Positions 1 through 5,744 of a DNA stretch of 5,764 bases are shown one piece after another. Both the position numbers and the translations under genes were made by a program. The stretch comes from Sedimentisphaerales bacterium (GTDB lineage: Bacteria; Planctomycetota; Phycisphaerae; Sedimentisphaerales; SM23-30): positions 1 to 5,764 of the forward strand of contig DAOWIP010000589.1 in the NCBI GenBank assembly GCA_030640865.1. Direction: 5' to 3'. Numbering within the stretch: position 1 is the first letter of the stretch; each line of letters starts with the position of its first letter. The notes under the pieces were generated by a model. It ran no database searches. It had not been told where the DNA came from and was given only the letters and a program-made list of their open reading frames with translations.

Positions 1-214
1 AAAAAAAGTAAAATTCTCCACCCCGAAAAAGAGTATTTTTTCTCGGCCTTTCCCGACATAGTGATTGTCAGTGAACGAATGATAAGACACGAAGATGACA
101 TAAAGTTGGTGCGGCTCAAATTAGGCTGCAACGTCTTGTCTAATAAAAACTTACGGCAATGTAAAAAAAATAATCACGCATAAAAAACGAAGAATTACAA
201 GATAGTATTACAAA

Positions 215-233
215 CACGGCCGATACAGCCGTG
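215..233 (+). other. Perfect 6-bp hairpin in the argG leader
   Basis: CACGGC at 215-220 pairs perfectly with GCCGTG at 228-233 around a 7-base loop. No T-run follows, so it is not a standard intrinsic terminator. It overlaps the GTG at 231, which could otherwise open a 19-residue longer form of ArgG. This is one reason to prefer the ATG at 288. A role in leader RNA folding or mRNA stability is possible but unproven. Confidence 0.4.
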
Positions 234-272
234 GCACGATTTATTCGATTTCCGCAGCAGGGACAAATTAGT

Positions 273-277
273 AAGGA
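273..277 (+). promoter_or_regulatory. Ribosome binding site that sets the argG start
   Basis: AAGGA lies 10 bases before the ATG at 288. The upstream in-frame GTG at 231 has no purine-rich site before it and sits inside a hairpin. The ATG at 288 also gives an N-terminus of normal family length before the AYSGGLDTS loop, so this site decides the start. Confidence 0.6.
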
Positions 278-287
278 TAAACCTGAT

Positions 288-1499
288 ATGAGTGAAAAAG
301 TCAAAAAAATTGTTCTGGCGTACAGTGGGGGACTGGATACGAGTGTGATTCTGCCGTGGCTGCGGGAAAAGTACGGCTGTGAGGTGATAGCGTTCGCGGC
401 TGAACTGGGCCAGGGCGACGAGTTATCAGGGATCAAAAAGAAGGCCCTGGCCAGCGGGGCAAGCAAATGCGTGGTCGCTGATCTGCGAAAGGAGTTCGTC
501 GAGAACTACCTGTGGCCGCTGCTGAAATCAGGGGCGGTCTATGAAAACGGCTATCTGCTCGGGACCAGCGTTGCCCGGCCGCTGATCGCCAAAGAACAGG
601 TGCGAATAGCAAATGAAGAAGGGGCCGACGCGGTTGCGCATGGGGCCACGGGTAAAGGCAATGACCAAGTGCGGTTCGAGTTGACATTTATGGCGCTGAA
701 CCCGAAATTGAAGATTATTGCGCCATGGAAGGATCCGAGCTTCGAACTAACCAGCAGGGAAGCAGCAGTCGATTACGCCAAAAAACACCGTATCCCGATC
801 GAACAGTCGAAAAAGAAAATCTACAGCCGGGATCGGAATATCTGGCATATAAGCCATGAAGGAGCGGACCTGGAAGACCCGTGGAATGAGCCGCAGGATA
901 ACCTGTTTGTGATGAGCAAGCCCATCAGTAAAACGCCGGCACAGGCACAATACGTGGAAGTCGGTTTGGAAAAAGGTGTGCCGGTACGTCTGAACGGTAA
1001 AAAAACGGCGGCGGTAAAGATGCTGCAAACCCTTAACGAACTCGGAGGCAAACATGGGGTCGGCCAGGTGGACCTCGTGGAGAACCGACTGGTGGGAATG
1101 AAGAGCAGAGGAATATATGAGACGCCGGGCGGTACGATTCTGCTAACGGCACTGAGGGCACTGGAGACAATTTGCCTCGACCGGGAAACCCTGCACTATA
1201 AACAACAGGTTGCCTTGCGGTATGCGGAACTTGTTTATAACGGCCAGTGGTTCACGCCACTGCGCAAGGCTTTGGATGCCTTTTTCGACTCGGTCCAGCA
1301 GCCGGTTACCGGCACCGTAAGGCTAAAACTGCATAAAGGACACTGCCGATTGGCAGGCGTCAAAAGCCCTAACAGCTTATACGCAGCCGATTTGGCCAGT
1401 TTCACGATGGGCGCCGAGTACGATAGTACCGACGCGACCGGGTTCATTCGCCTGTTCGGACTGCCGTTGAAGGTTCAGGCGTTGAAGAAGAAGAAATAA
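288..1499 (+). CDS. argG: Argininosuccinate synthase
   Basis: This cytoplasmic enzyme joins citrulline and aspartate using ATP, giving argininosuccinate, AMP and pyrophosphate. It is the penultimate step of arginine synthesis. Counting from the ATG at 288 the protein is 403 residues, the usual family length. The nucleotide-binding loop AYSGGLDTS is at residues 11-19, GTSVARP at 92-98, [14 protein letters not shown] at 118-131, and [14 protein letters not shown] near 179-192, followed by LEDP. All the hallmark blocks are present and the frame is intact. An in-frame GTG at 231 would add 19 residues that do not look like family sequence, so I reject it. The C-terminus ends in a lysine run (KKKK). 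The prepilin peptidase gene follows after about 50 bases. No argH or other arginine gene is visible in the window. Confidence 0.97.
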   Translation: MSEKVKKIVLAYSGGLDTSVILPWLREKYGCEVIAFAAELGQGDELSGIKKKALASGASKCVVADLRKEFVENYLWPLLKSGAVYENGYLLGTSVARPLIAKEQVRIANEEGADAVAHGATGKGNDQVRFELTFMALNPKLKIIAPWKDPSFELTSREAAVDYAKKHRIPIEQSKKKIYSRDRNIWHISHEGADLEDPWNEPQDNLFVMSKPISKTPAQAQYVEVGLEKGVPVRLNGKKTAAVKMLQTLNELGGKHGVGQVDLVENRLVGMKSRGIYETPGGTILLTALRALETICLDRETLHYKQQVALRYAELVYNGQWFTPLRKALDAFFDSVQQPVTGTVRLKLHKGHCRLAGVKSPNSLYAADLASFTMGAEYDSTDATGFIRLFGLPLKVQALKKKK

Positions 1500-1517
1500 A
1501 ATGTAAAATGTAAAATA
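1497..1517 (+). repeat. Three tandem 7-bp AT-rich units after argG
   Basis: The argG stop codon begins three end-to-end copies of a heptamer, TAAAATG, TAAAATG and TAAAATA, at 1497-1503, 1504-1510 and 1511-1517. The tract sits in the short gap before the prepilin peptidase gene. It has no dyad symmetry that would suggest a terminator. It may be a small slippage-derived repeat; a function is not evident. Confidence 0.65.
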
Positions 1518-1549
1518 GACAATAATAAATTGAAGAACAGACAGGGAAG

Positions 1550-2797
1550 TTGAGTTTGGAGATACCGCACGCATTATGGATAGTGTTTCTCTTCGCGATG
1601 GGGGCCTCTACAGGTAGTTTCCTCAACGTGGTTGTGTATCGGCTGCCGTTGGAACTATCGATAGTCAGGCCAGCAAGCCACTGCACGGGCTGCAAACATC
1701 CCATTGCCTGGTATGATAATATTCCCATTATATCGTGGTTTGTTCTGATGGGCCACTGCCGGCACTGTCGGGCGACATTTTCGTTCCGTTATCCATTCGT
1801 GGAACTTCTGACGGCGATGCTTTTTGTCGGGTTGTATTGGGCGTACTTCATAGAAGGAGTCCGCTCCGATATGCCACTGTTCGGTCAGGGTGGCTACATA
1901 GTGTATTCCGGGCATATCATCATGCTTTGCGCACTGCTGGCCTGTTCGCTGATCGATGCCGAGCACTGGGTTATTCCGCTGTCAGTAAGTTATATAGCGG
2001 CGGGAGCAGGACTGATTATGAGTATGATCGCTCCGTACTGGGCGACCATCAAGCTGGAATCGCCATGTGAACTGGCGCCATACGCATCGCCGGGCAGTGG
2101 GGCGGCTGCCTTAGGCGCGGCGGCGGGGCTGGTTGTCTCCCTTTTACTGCTGAAATTTGGGTTGCTTAAGCCGAGTTTCGCCGAGTGGGAACAGGACCAA
2201 ATAGACGATCAGAAAGAAGCAAACCCTTCCGGGCAGCCCACGGCAGTCAGGAACGATAAGGACCCAGCGGCCAAGGATAGTAAGGGCTTGTCGGTTGGAA
2301 TAGACATAAATGTCAGGCGGGAAATGTTGCGGGAAGTAGCCTTTCTGGCTCCGATTGTGTCAGGAGGAGTGATCTTCCTGTTGGTACTGGGCGGCGGGGG
2401 TGAATTGGGCCGCTGGTGGCGGGAAATAATTCTTGAACAAAAATGGATGGCAGGGTTGCTTGGAAGCGTTTTTGGGTTTATGATAGGCGGCGGAGTTGTC
2501 TGGGCGACGCGGATACTCGGCTCGCTGGCATTCGGCAGGGAGGCGATGGGCCTCGGCGATGTGCACCTGATGGCGGCGGTGGGCGCGGTTCTGGGCTGGG
2601 CCGGTGCTACCATAGCGTTTTTCGTGGCGCCGTTTTTTGGTCTGGGCTGGGCCTTGACGCGTTTAGCGCTGCACCGCAGCCGGGAAATACCTTATGGCCC
2701 CTTCCTGTCGATGGGGACACTGCTGGTGATGGTGCTGTACGATATGATTATAGGTTATTTCGCCGGCGCCTTTACGATACCAGGCACTATGCCGTGA
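1550..2797 (+). CDS. Prepilin peptidase (A24 family, PilD/GspO type), extended form
   Basis: This inner-membrane aspartic protease removes the short leader of type IV prepilins and type II secretion pseudopilins; many family members also methylate the new N-terminus. Numbering is from TTG 1550. The N-terminal domain carries two zinc-type pairs, C45-x2-C48 and C70-x2-C73. The two catalytic aspartates are D136 (in LIDAEHW) and D337 (in EAMGLGDVHLM, the GxGD motif). Several hydrophobic helices are visible, for example around 8-26, 121-134, 184-203, 263-281, 300-320 and 340-370. At about 415 residues it is well above the usual 250-290. The extra length is mainly a polar, Asp/Lys-rich loop at about 208-260 plus flanking helices between the two aspartates. 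The start is uncertain: TTG 1556, two codons later, lies 8 bases after an AGGGA (1543-1547) and is better spaced than TTG 1550. A likely substrate lies downstream at 4727. Confidence 0.93.
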   Translation: MSLEIPHALWIVFLFAMGASTGSFLNVVVYRLPLELSIVRPASHCTGCKHPIAWYDNIPIISWFVLMGHCRHCRATFSFRYPFVELLTAMLFVGLYWAYFIEGVRSDMPLFGQGGYIVYSGHIIMLCALLACSLIDAEHWVIPLSVSYIAAGAGLIMSMIAPYWATIKLESPCELAPYASPGSGAAALGAAAGLVVSLLLLKFGLLKPSFAEWEQDQIDDQKEANPSGQPTAVRNDKDPAAKDSKGLSVGIDINVRREMLREVAFLAPIVSGGVIFLLVLGGGGELGRWWREIILEQKWMAGLLGSVFGFMIGGGVVWATRILGSLAFGREAMGLGDVHLMAAVGAVLGWAGATIAFFVAPFFGLGWALTRLALHRSREIPYGPFLSMGTLLVMVLYDMIIGYFAGAFTIPGTMP

Positions 2798-2811
2798 TGT
2801 TGAGAATTTCA

Positions 2812-2839
2812 GATTTAATGATTTTAGATTTTAAGATTT
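2812..2839 (+). repeat. Four phased GATTT units between the peptidase and LapA-like genes
   Basis: GATTT recurs at 2812, 2820, 2827 and 2835, that is, every 7 to 8 bases, inside the 81-base gap after the prepilin peptidase gene. The unit is close to TTTTAGATTT. Like the tract after argG it is AT-rich, has a period near 7 and sits just downstream of a stop codon. No clear promoter or terminator was found in it. Confidence 0.55.
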
Positions 2840-2878
2840 GGAATCAAAGTAAGGCGACCAGATAGGTAACATAGCAAA

Positions 2879-3190
2879 ATGACGTTTTATAAATTCAAGA
2901 TTTATGCTAAAATGACCGGGGTTGGCTTGGTATTTGCGATTGTGCTGGCCTTTGTGGCAAGTAACCGTGAGACGGTACAGGTAAAATTCCTCCACTGGGT
3001 AATCTGGCAGGCGCCGCTGTTCGCGTTGATTACGGCAGCGGCGGGGATGGGAGTAGGAGTGTATCTGGTAACCCGCAGGGTTCGCAAGGTGCTTGTGGAA
3101 TATAAAGAGATGCGGCGGGAAGAAAAATCTCGTCAGGAACTGGTCAAAAACGTAAAAAAGGACGTCAAAAACGAAGACAACCTGAATTAG
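2879..3190 (+). CDS. LapA/DUF1049-like small inner-membrane protein
   Basis: This is a 103-residue protein with two predicted membrane helices, at about 13-28 and 45-65. They are joined by a short segment, SNRETVQVKFLHW (28-40), that matches the usual pattern of the LapA (lipopolysaccharide assembly protein A, DUF1049) family. The tail, from about 66, is highly charged and lysine/glutamate-rich, likely a cytoplasmic helix or short coiled coil. In E. coli LapA works with LapB in controlling LPS synthesis; whether that holds here is unknown, so I give no gene symbol. The ATG at 2879 has only a weak AGG upstream (about 12 bases). ATG 2912 is an alternative start but would remove the basic residues before the first helix. 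It lies 28 bases before the OmpA-type lipoprotein gene, which fits an envelope role. Confidence 0.75.
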   Translation: MTFYKFKIYAKMTGVGLVFAIVLAFVASNRETVQVKFLHWVIWQAPLFALITAAAGMGVGVYLVTRRVRKVLVEYKEMRREEKSRQELVKNVKKDVKNEDNLN

Positions 3191-3218
3191 TGGTATTTTA
3201 TAAGTAGGAGTATAACAA

Positions 3219-3860
3219 ATGCAGCGAAAGAAATTGGTTATGGTAGCAGGGATGGTAATGGCAATAGTGGTATTGGGCGGCTGTCAGCCGTGGCAGAAGA
3301 AATACGAGGCCTGTAACGCGGAGCTGGAAAATTTGCAGGCGTTGTTCGACAGTGCCCAGGATACGACCAGGCAGTGTGAGGATGAGCGGATACGGCTGGC
3401 GCAGCAGATACAATCTCTGCAACAGGACCTGGCAGCGGCCCGAACACAGGCGACAAGCCGGGAAAAATCCGACCTGGAAAAGGAAGGCGGTGTGTATGAT
3501 GCTGCCAAAGGTACAATTACTATTACTCTGGCAAACGATGTGCTGTTCGATTCCGGTAAGGTAACACTGAAATCACAGCCCAAGAGTAAATTGAACCGTA
3601 TTTCCGGGATTGTCAAGCGAGAGCACCCTGGTAAGGAAGTATGGGTGGTCGGCCATACCGACACAGACCCGATCAAAAAAAGCGGCTGGAAAGATAACTG
3701 GCAGTTATCGACCGAACGAGCCTTGGCCGTTACCCGCTATCTCCTTAGCCAGGGTATCGCCGCGAAACACCTCGCAGCGGTGGGCCGCAGTGAGTATCAT
3801 CCGGTCAGCAGAAACAAGGCCCAGAACCGTCGAGTCGAGATAGTCGTGCATACGAGATAA
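3219..3860 (+). CDS. OmpA-domain (Pal-like) lipoprotein
   Basis: This 213-residue protein is probably exported, lipid-anchored and bound to peptidoglycan, tying an outer membrane to the cell wall. It has a basic start (MQRKK), a hydrophobic stretch at 6-20 and a lipobox LGGC ending in C22, the expected lipidated cysteine. Residues about 28-85 are charged and glutamine-rich with heptad-like spacing, probably a coiled-coil stalk. An OmpA C-terminal domain follows from about 95 to 213. It shows VLFDSG (108-113), GHTD with D148, NWQLSTERA with N160 and R167, and QNRRVEI (202-208). D148 and R167 are at the positions that contact diaminopimelate in this family. AGGAG at 3206-3210 lies 8 bases before the ATG, so the start is secure. 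The hisH start is three bases past its stop. A MotB-type role is unlikely, since there is a lipobox in place of a proton-channel helix. Confidence 0.92.
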   Translation: MQRKKLVMVAGMVMAIVVLGGCQPWQKKYEACNAELENLQALFDSAQDTTRQCEDERIRLAQQIQSLQQDLAAARTQATSREKSDLEKEGGVYDAAKGTITITLANDVLFDSGKVTLKSQPKSKLNRISGIVKREHPGKEVWVVGHTDTDPIKKSGWKDNWQLSTERALAVTRYLLSQGIAAKHLAAVGRSEYHPVSRNKAQNRRVEIVVHTR

Positions 3861-3863
3861 AGC

Positions 3864-4484
3864 GTGATAGGCATCATTGACTATGGTATGGGTAATCTGC
3901 ACAGTGTGCTCAAGGCATTTGAGCATGTCGGCGCGGACGTTGAGATTATTACCAGCGCCGCCCAAATCGACGCGGCGGATAAAATTGTTCTGCCGGGAGT
4001 AGGGGCGTTCCAGGACGCGATCCGGACATTGCATGAAAAGGAACTTGCTGCCGCGATTATCGAATCTGTCCGGAGTGGTAAATGCTTTCTGGGGATATGC
4101 TTAGGACTACAACTGCTGTTCGATGTCAGTTTCGAGGACGGTGAGCATCAGGGGCTGGGTATTATTCCGGGTAAGGTTAAACGGTTCGATTTCAGTACAC
4201 ATCCTCATAAGGACATTCTGAAAATCCCCCATATAGGCTGGAACAGCCTGAAGATGCGGAACGGCTGTCCGCTCTATCGCGAGGTGGCGGACGGCTCATT
4301 TGTGTATTTCGTTCATTCATATTACGTTGTGCCGGACGATTCTTCTGTCATCGCCACTACCACCGAGCACGGTATCGAGTTTGTCTCCAGTATCCATCGT
4401 GAGAATCTCTTCGCGACCCAGTTTCATCCGGAAAAATCGCAGCGGGTAGGCCTGCAGATGCTGGCTAATTTCGCATCGCTTTGA
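3864..4484 (+). CDS. hisH: Imidazole glycerol phosphate synthase, glutamine amidotransferase subunit
   Basis: HisH hydrolyses glutamine and passes ammonia to HisF, which makes imidazole glycerol phosphate and AICAR in histidine synthesis. The 206-residue protein has the normal length. It begins IGIIDYGMGN (2-11), has the PGVGAF loop (44-49), the nucleophile C79 in GICLGLQ, the IPHIGWN segment (121-127), and H188 and E190 in QFHPEKS, completing the class I amidotransferase triad. The GTG start at 3864 is favoured because the next in-frame ATG (3888) would delete the first strand. Only a weak GAG precedes it, and the gap to the lipoprotein stop is three bases, so translation is probably coupled to that gene. 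HisF and other his genes are not in this window; the gene is followed by non-coding DNA. Confidence 0.96.
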   Translation: MIGIIDYGMGNLHSVLKAFEHVGADVEIITSAAQIDAADKIVLPGVGAFQDAIRTLHEKELAAAIIESVRSGKCFLGICLGLQLLFDVSFEDGEHQGLGIIPGKVKRFDFSTHPHKDILKIPHIGWNSLKMRNGCPLYREVADGSFVYFVHSYYVVPDDSSVIATTTEHGIEFVSSIHRENLFATQFHPEKSQRVGLQMLANFASL

Positions 4485-4662
4485 GCAGGCTGTTCTTTCT
4501 AACCCGGCGTAGCCGGAACCCTCCAATAGAGTTATAAACCCTTGGCATAAAGGGTTTAATGAGAAGGCAAATTTCCTGGATGCCTGTGCCTGAACAAATT
4601 CACAGGGGTAACGTTCCGTCAAAGGTATAACAATTATGTGACTGTTTACGTATATTTTTATA
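4485..4662 (+). other. Structured non-coding region between hisH and the pseudopilin gene
   Basis: No gene was found here. The first two thirds hold several short inverted repeats: CCGGC/GCCGG with a 3-base GTA loop (4504-4516), a 9-bp perfect stem (4535-4558), AGGCA (4565-4569) with TGCCT (4581-4585), and CCTGTG (4583-4588) with CACAGG (4601-4606). The last two share bases 4583-4585 and exclude each other in part. The final part is very AT-rich and leads into the pseudopilin promoter. The hairpins lie upstream of that promoter, so they would be in the 3' end of the hisH transcript or in an independent RNA, not in the pseudopilin leader. It matches no riboswitch I can recognise. Confidence 0.6.
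4535..4558 (+). terminator. Possible terminator hairpin after hisH
   Basis: TAAACCCTT at 4535-4543 pairs perfectly with AAGGGTTTA at 4550-4558 around a 6-base loop, about 50 bases past the hisH stop. It is the best candidate end for the upstream transcript. The T-tract is short, only the TTT that is part of the stem, so a strong intrinsic terminator is not certain. It is symmetric enough to act on either strand. Confidence 0.4.
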
Positions 4663-4690
4663 TTGAAAAAGCCATAGAATGATATATAAT
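4663..4690 (+). promoter_or_regulatory. Near-consensus sigma-70 promoter for the pseudopilin gene
   Basis: TTGAAA at 4663-4668 (5 of 6 to the -35 consensus) is followed after 16 bases by a perfect TATAAT at 4685-4690. The 20 or so bases before it are almost all A and T and could act as an UP element. Transcription should begin near 4697, giving a leader of about 30 bases. This is the best promoter in the window. It suggests that the pseudopilin is transcribed separately from hisH. Confidence 0.75.
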
Positions 4691-4713
4691 TAAGAGTGGT
4701 GTAGTAATCAAAT

Positions 4714-4720
4714 AAAGGAG
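4714..4720 (+). promoter_or_regulatory. Strong ribosome binding site of the pseudopilin gene
   Basis: AAAGGAG ends 6 bases before the ATG at 4727. It is the strongest Shine-Dalgarno match in the window and fixes this start, which gives a normal 9-residue prepilin leader. Confidence 0.8.
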
Positions 4721-4726
4721 CGATTT

Positions 4727-5623
4727 ATGGGTACCAAACAAATCAAGAAAGGTTTTACGTTAATTGAGTTGTTGGTAGTGATTTCCATTATCGCTTTGCT
4801 GATCTCTATACTGATGCCCGCATTAAATATCGCCAGGCAGCAAGCCACGGGGGCTGTGTGCCAGGCTAATCAAAAAACGCTGGCTTTAGCATGGACTATG
4901 TATGCCGATGAAAACGATGGCCGATTGGTCGGCAGTACAGTGGAGTGCACGATACGTGGTCGCCCTGGGCCGCAGTGGGTTCAGCCTCCCCAGGATGAGA
5001 ACGGAGTGTGGCTTTACAGAAACGGCAGAAAAGATGAAACTACCGACGAATATCGCTTCAATGGGATCAGAGCGGGTGATTTATGGAAATACTATGAAAG
5101 TCTGGAAGTGCTGCACTGTCCGGCAGACGATCGCTGGTCGAAAAACATTCCGCCGCGAGATGCCTATCGCAGTTACGGCATGCCATATTCCATGGGATGG
5201 GGATTTATGTCCTATACCAACTGGAGTACCTATAAGCCGTATGAGAAAATAGAAGACATCAAACGTCCAAACCGAAAATACATATTTATAGAAGAAGATC
5301 ATTTGGCCATGAGAGGCTTCAATAATGGTGGATGGCTTCTGCCGGTAAATGCAAGCGGCTTCAATGTTCCGGCTCTGGGAGGATGGAATCCGAATTCATA
5401 CGCATTTTTTGACCCTGTTGGAATCTGGCATAATAAGAGGAGTACGTTCGCTTTCGCCGACGGCCATGTCGAAATCCATAGCTGGGAAGATAAGCGGACG
5501 CATGAATTGGTTGAAATGTATGACTCAGATACGATGCTAGATGTTATAACGGTGCCTTCTCCAGGTAATAAAGATGTCGAGTGGCTGCTCAACGGCTTTA
5601 TAGACAAACGCAGACTAAAATAA
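4727..5623 (+). CDS. Pseudopilin-like protein with prepilin leader and H-X9-DG motif
   Basis: This 298-residue protein has a class III (prepilin) signal. The basic leader MGTKQIKKG ends in G9 and is followed by F10, with the conserved glutamate at mature position 5 (E14) and a hydrophobic helix to about residue 31. A prepilin peptidase should cut between G9 and F10. Near the C-terminus H235 is followed by nine residues and then D245-G246, the H-X9-DG motif of a prepilin-processing-associated family that is numerous in Planctomycetota and Lentisphaerae. The middle part (about 60-230) is rich in Trp, Tyr and Gly and looks like a folded extracytoplasmic domain; C45, C74 and C131 are present. The exact role is unknown: candidates are a minor pseudopilin of a type II secretion-like system or a surface protein assembled like a pilin. 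It stands alone behind its own promoter, away from any secretion gene cluster seen here. Confidence 0.9.
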   Translation: MGTKQIKKGFTLIELLVVISIIALLISILMPALNIARQQATGAVCQANQKTLALAWTMYADENDGRLVGSTVECTIRGRPGPQWVQPPQDENGVWLYRNGRKDETTDEYRFNGIRAGDLWKYYESLEVLHCPADDRWSKNIPPRDAYRSYGMPYSMGWGFMSYTNWSTYKPYEKIEDIKRPNRKYIFIEEDHLAMRGFNNGGWLLPVNASGFNVPALGGWNPNSYAFFDPVGIWHNKRSTFAFADGHVEIHSWEDKRTHELVEMYDSDTMLDVITVPSPGNKDVEWLLNGFIDKRRLK

Positions 5624-5709
5624 CAGCGAAACCCCCCAGTTAAAGCGAGAGCTAATTAGTACCTGTTGTGGAAGCTCTTTTAAATAGCCCTCGCTGTTAA
5701 GCGGGGGTT
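5621..5709 (+). terminator. Long imperfect inverted repeat after the pseudopilin, probable terminator or structured 3' RNA
   Basis: Nested stems can form here. AACCCCC (5630-5636) pairs with GGGGGTT (5703-5709), TTAA (5640-5643) with TTAA (5697-5700), AGCGAG (5644-5649) with CTCGCT (5690-5695), and AGAGCT (5648-5653) with AGCTCT (5673-5678). TTCTTT follows at the 3' edge, so termination of the pseudopilin mRNA is plausible. A rival 9-bp perfect pairing joins TAACAGCGA (5621-5629), which contains the stop codon, with TCGCTGTTA (5691-5699). The rival uses the same 3' bases as the inner stem, so only one can form at a time. It is larger than a simple terminator. Confidence 0.5.
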
Positions 5710-5710
5710 C

Positions 5711-5744
5711 TTTACCAGCCCCTGATGTAAAATCAGGGGGTAAA
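5711..5744 (+). repeat. Bulged palindrome near the window end
   Basis: TTTACC (5711-5716) pairs with GGTAAA (5739-5744) and CCCTGAT (5720-5726) with ATCAGGG (5732-5738), with a 3-base bulge (5717-5719) on the 5' side and a GTAAA loop. This gives 13 pairs in all. There is no T-run on the + strand. Possible identities are a second terminator acting on convergent transcripts, a dispersed palindromic repeat, or the hairpin end of an IS200/IS605-type element lying beyond the window. The sequence here does not decide between them. The last 20 bases (5745-5764) show nothing recognisable. Confidence 0.45.

Larger units (their letters stand above)
1..287 (+). other. AT-rich non-coding leader upstream of argG
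   Basis: I see no credible gene here. The stretch is rich in A and T runs and holds several weak inverted repeats. One is CCGA (23-26) with TCGG (43-46), extended by AAAA/TTTT around a bulged C. A second is TGCGGC (110-115) with GCTGCA (125-130), which includes one G-U pair. A third is the perfect CACGGC/GCCGTG pair at 215-233. It probably contains the argG promoter, but no -35/-10 pair stands out clearly enough to call. I could not recognise an ArgR-type operator or a known riboswitch. The upstream gene lies outside the window. Confidence 0.6.

Noticed and set aside
136..208. argG promoter from TTGTCT or TTACGG with TAGTAT
   Set aside because: No pair combines acceptable hexamers with a 16-18 base spacing, so I could not support a specific call.
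231..287. 19-residue N-terminal extension of ArgG from a GTG start
   Set aside because: The GTG lies in a hairpin and has no ribosome binding site. The extension is unlike the family, and ATG 288 has AAGGA 10 bases upstream and gives the normal length.
140..466. Minus-strand open frame of 108 codons across the argG leader and 5' end
   Set aside because: It overlaps argG antisense, has no recognisable domain and is explained by the codon pattern of the real gene.
2209..2613. Minus-strand open frame of 134 codons within the prepilin peptidase gene
   Set aside because: It is Pro/Ser/Thr-rich antisense shadow of a GC-rich membrane-protein gene, with no domain and no separate signals.
2800..2830. 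Internal promoter before the LapA-like gene (TTGAGA followed by TAGATT)
   Set aside because: The -10 match is poor, the spacing is about 19 bases, and the AT-rich repeat makes chance matches likely.
2443..2865. Plus-strand open frame of 140 codons overlapping the end of the prepilin peptidase in another frame
   Set aside because: Its translation is low-complexity Gly/Arg-rich, and the peptidase frame is intact through the GxGD motif to its stop, so no frameshift is needed.
4561..4620. Cyclic di-GMP riboswitch upstream of a pilin-type gene
   Set aside because: The AAGGCAAA piece is only superficially like the class I consensus. The GACGCAAAGCC partner is absent, and the region lies upstream of the gene's promoter.
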